From assembly GCA_044238845.1 (NCBI GenBank), contig JBIICN010000002.1, positions 111,137 through 175,136 of the forward strand: DNA of 64,000 bases. The letters run 5' to 3'. The DNA comes from UBA4416 sp044238845 (GTDB lineage: Bacteria > Bacteroidota > Bacteroidia > B-17B0 > Aurantibacillaceae). The notes under the pieces were generated by a model. The model had not been told where the DNA came from, did not search any database, and saw only the letters and a program-made list of their open reading frames with translations. This document shows, piece by piece, positions 61,677-64,000 of this stretch. The stretch's first letter is position 1. Every line of letters starts with the position of its first letter. Both the position numbers and the translations under genes were made by a program.

Positions 61677-63437
61677 CTATTTTTTACTTATCAGGTAATT
61701 ATTGATTACCAAAATATCTATCCCACTTGTAGCAAATACAGAGGCTATATCATTTACGGAGCTTATGATTGGTTTACCCATTACATTTAAGCTTGTATTT
61801 AATATGACAGGTACGTTCGATATGTTGTTAAATTCATTTATCAGATTATAAAAATGTAAATTATCTTTTTTATTGACAGTCTGCAATCTACCCGTCCCAT
61901 CAACATGGGTTACTGCTGGAATTAAAGATTGTTTATCTTTTTTAATTTTTAAAACTCTTTCCATATATGGAGTTGGAAAATAGTCTTCAAAAAAATCACT
62001 TGCAAATTCTTCTAAAATTGAAGGAGCGAATGGTCTAAATTCTTCCCTAAATTTCACTTTAGAGTTAATTACATCTTTCATATTTGCTAAACAGGGGTTT
62101 GCTAATATGGATCTATTACCCAATGATCTGGGGCCAAATTCAGAATTTCCTTGAACCCATGCTATGATTTTTCCATCTAAAATATTTGCCGCAACTGTTT
62201 TGTAAATTTCAGAATAACTTAATTTTTTAAATTGATAACCAGAAAAAGATAAAAAGTTTTGTAGTTCTTCTTCTTTGATTTCAAAACCTAAATATGGATT
62301 TGTTTGGTGATATGGAATGTTTTTTGTGGAATTAAATTTTTTAAATGCAAGTAAAGCGGCTCCTATTGCACATCCATCGTCGGCTGGAGCAGAAGGGATA
62401 AATACATTTTTATAGGCCGTAGAAGCATGTATTTTGCCGTTTGCAGCTGAGTTTAATGCGCAACCTCCCGAAAATATGATGTTTTCGTGAGGCCATTTAA
62501 CATAGCATGCTTTAATTAAATTTAAAATAGTTTCTTCAAAAAATAACTGAGCAGTATACGCTAAATCGTATTTGTTTAAGTTTTCATATTTATTAGCGCT
62601 TATATTATTTCTGAGTATAATATGATAGTTTGTTTGTCTACTTTTTAGTTCAATTCCGTCAGTAAAAATCCAATCACTAAAATCATTAAATAGTTGTTCA
62701 TTCTTTTTTCCATAAGGAGCCATGCCCATTACTTTCCATTGTTCTCCGCCTGTTGCATCAAATCCACATAAATTCGTAATCTCTCCATAAAAATCACCTA
62801 GTGAAATGCGTGATTTATTTCTAAAAATCAAATTGATATTTTGTTCTTTGCCTTTATAAATAGAATATGAACTAAATTCATCGCCAAATCCATCCATAAT
62901 AAAAATGATAGCATCATTAACAGGAGATGTGAAATATGAATGATAGGCATGACATAAGTGATGATCGAAATTATTGTTTTTTTTATAGTCTATTTTTTTT
63001 TGTTTGTTTAATAAGTATTTTAATGTAGAACCTGCCATTACCCTTAATCCAAGATGAGGAGCATATTGGAAATCAACAGCACTTATATACTCGTTAGGAT
63101 TTTGTTTACGAATGTTAGCTGCAAAATATTTTATTAATTTAAGGTAGTTTTGGAAGGCGAAGATTACTGCTGCAAAAAAAGTTAATTGAAAAATATTATT
63201 AAAACTTGTTGATATATATCCAATTTCATAATTTGAAATAGAATAATTTTTTAGAAGTTTTAATACAAGAAAATAATTATCTGCAGGGGAGGCTAATGAT
63301 CTTTTATTTTGAGTATATCTCTCAGTTGCTTCAGCAAAAATAATGCGACCTTGTTCATCAACAATACTAATTGCAGAGTCATGATAGCAAGATGTAAGTC
63401 CTATAAAGTGTGTTTGAGTTTTATCTATCTTCGTCAT
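61677..63437 (-). CDS. Carbamoyltransferase, NodU/TobZ family (complete copy)
   Basis: 586 residues. The N-terminal Kae1-like domain has IGLTSCYHDSAISIVD and the DHHLCHAYHSYF motif that holds metal and carbamoyl-adenylate; the C-terminal YrdC-like domain has GNRSILANP and EFRPFAPSILEEF followed by VPVILNTSLNVMGKPI. Such enzymes make carbamoyl-AMP from carbamoyl phosphate and ATP and transfer the carbamoyl group to a hydroxyl of a sugar or natural product. It is 13 bases downstream of a second copy. Confidence 0.93.
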   Translation of the reverse strand: MTKIDKTQTHFIGLTSCYHDSAISIVDEQGRIIFAEATERYTQNKRSLASPADNYFLVLKLLKNYSISNYEIGYISTSFNNIFQLTFFAAVIFAFQNYLKLIKYFAANIRKQNPNEYISAVDFQYAPHLGLRVMAGSTLKYLLNKQKKIDYKKNNNFDHHLCHAYHSYFTSPVNDAIIFIMDGFGDEFSSYSIYKGKEQNINLIFRNKSRISLGDFYGEITNLCGFDATGGEQWKVMGMAPYGKKNEQLFNDFSDWIFTDGIELKSRQTNYHIILRNNISANKYENLNKYDLAYTAQLFFEETILNLIKACYVKWPHENIIFSGGCALNSAANGKIHASTAYKNVFIPSAPADDGCAIGAALLAFKKFNSTKNIPYHQTNPYLGFEIKEEELQNFLSFSGYQFKKLSYSEIYKTVAANILDGKIIAWVQGNSEFGPRSLGNRSILANPCLANMKDVINSKVKFREEFRPFAPSILEEFASDFFEDYFPTPYMERVLKIKKDKQSLIPAVTHVDGTGRLQTVNKKDNLHFYNLINEFNNISNVPVILNTSLNVMGKPIISSVNDIASVFATSGIDILVINNYLISKK

Positions 63438-63450
63438 TATTTCCTCATTA

Positions 63451-64000
63451 TCAGCTTATATTTTTGCGAAATACACTATTATTAATAACCAGAATATCTA
63501 AACCACTTGTAGCAAAAACAGCAGCCATGTCAGTAACCGAATCAACAATTGGGTTTCCCATCACATTAAAACTTGTATTTAATATTACAGGTATGTTAGT
63601 TAGCACGTTAAATTCCTTAATTAAATTGTAAAAGTGAGGATTAAGTTCTTTGTTTACAGTTTGTAAACGACCCGTATTATCTATATGATTTACAGCTTTA
63701 AGATATTCTCTTTTTTCCTTTTTAATTGTTAATACTCTTTCCATATAAGGAGTAGGGTAGTAGTTTTCAAAATAATCAGCTGCAAATTCTTCCAAAATAG
63801 ATGGAGCAAACGGTCTATATTCTTCTCTGAATTTAACATTCGCATTTATTTTATCTTTCATCTGTGCTAGTAATGGGTTTGCTAAAATAGATCTGTTGCC
63901 AAGCGCTCGAGGACCAAATTCTGCTTTTCCTTGTACCCATCCAATAATTTTACCTTCTGATAATTCTATTGCAATAATTTTATATAATTCAGTATAGTTA
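63451..64000 (-). CDS. Carbamoyltransferase, NodU/TobZ family (second copy, partial)
   Basis: C-terminal ~182 residues only; the gene begins beyond 64000. FGPRALGNRSILANPLLAQM, FREEYRPFAPSILEEFAADY and IPVILNTSFNVMGNPIVDSV match the YrdC-like half of the complete copy. It precedes that copy on the minus strand with a 13-base gap, so they are tandem paralogues in one operon. They are similar but not identical; I counted no frameshift in the visible part. Confidence 0.9.
   Translation of the reverse strand, partial: NYTELYKIIAIELSEGKIIGWVQGKAEFGPRALGNRSILANPLLAQMKDKINANVKFREEYRPFAPSILEEFAADYFENYYPTPYMERVLTIKKEKREYLKAVNHIDNTGRLQTVNKELNPHFYNLIKEFNVLTNIPVILNTSFNVMGNPIVDSVTDMAAVFATSGLDILVINNSVFRKNIS

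Overview
The window is AT-rich chromosomal DNA from a member of the Bacteroidota. Supporting signs are a short primary sigma factor without region 1.1, Bacteroidota-type promoters (TTTG, about 19 bp, TAnnTTTG) upstream of rpsL, truA and rpoD, almost no Shine-Dalgarno sequences, a DUF349 protein, an outer-membrane beta-barrel receptor with a carboxypeptidase-like N-terminal domain, and a giant surface protein ending in the gliding-motility/type IX secretion C-terminal domain. I cannot name the genus. No rRNA, tRNA, CRISPR array or insertion sequence was seen.

Layout. 1-12.5 kb: the first part of an FAD monooxygenase with a DnaJ-like zinc-motif N-terminus, a GIY-YIG/DUF4357 protein, a DUF349 protein, mutS2, a glycerophosphodiester phosphodiesterase, a lipoprotein, an outer-membrane receptor, truA and an MsbA-like ABC exporter. 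Several short dispersed repeats lie here. 12.7-20.7 kb: a self-contained peptide export and signalling locus. It has two small double-glycine-leader peptides, a C39-peptidase ABC exporter, an HlyD-type adaptor, a propeller-domain LytS-like histidine kinase and a LytTR response regulator. Both peptide genes are preceded by the same 34-bp operator-like element: 13-bp direct repeats with a 21-bp period. I regard this locus as the most interesting system in the window. 20.7-27.2 kb: a YfcE-like phosphoesterase, rpoD, degP/htrA, dapF, a MORN/DUF6624 lipoprotein or secreted protein and a decayed DUF1761 gene.

27.4-44.8 kb: one long minus-strand ribosomal block (str-S10-spc-alpha): rpsL, rpsG, fusA, rpsJ, rplC, rplD, rplW, rplB, rpsS, rplV, rpsC, rplP, rpmC, rpsQ, rplN, rplX, rplE, rpsN, rpsH, rplF, rplR, rpsE, rpmD, rplO, secY, infA, rpmJ, rpsM, rpsK, rpsD, rpoA, rplQ. 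A clear promoter precedes rpsL and a terminator follows rplQ.

45-54.5 kb: a 2111-residue repeat-rich secreted protein, two small secreted proteins that look distantly alike, and between them a multi-membrane-span protein with TPRs (TMTC-like). 54.7-64 kb: a probable biosynthetic cluster with two KAS III-like synthases around an acyl carrier protein, an SDR reductase, a GT2 glycosyltransferase, a GNAT acyltransferase, three aspartyl/asparaginyl beta-hydroxylase-like proteins and two tandem NodU-like carbamoyltransferases, the last cut by the window edge. Its product is unknown to me; an acylated, hydroxylated and carbamoylated glycan or small molecule is the inference from gene content.
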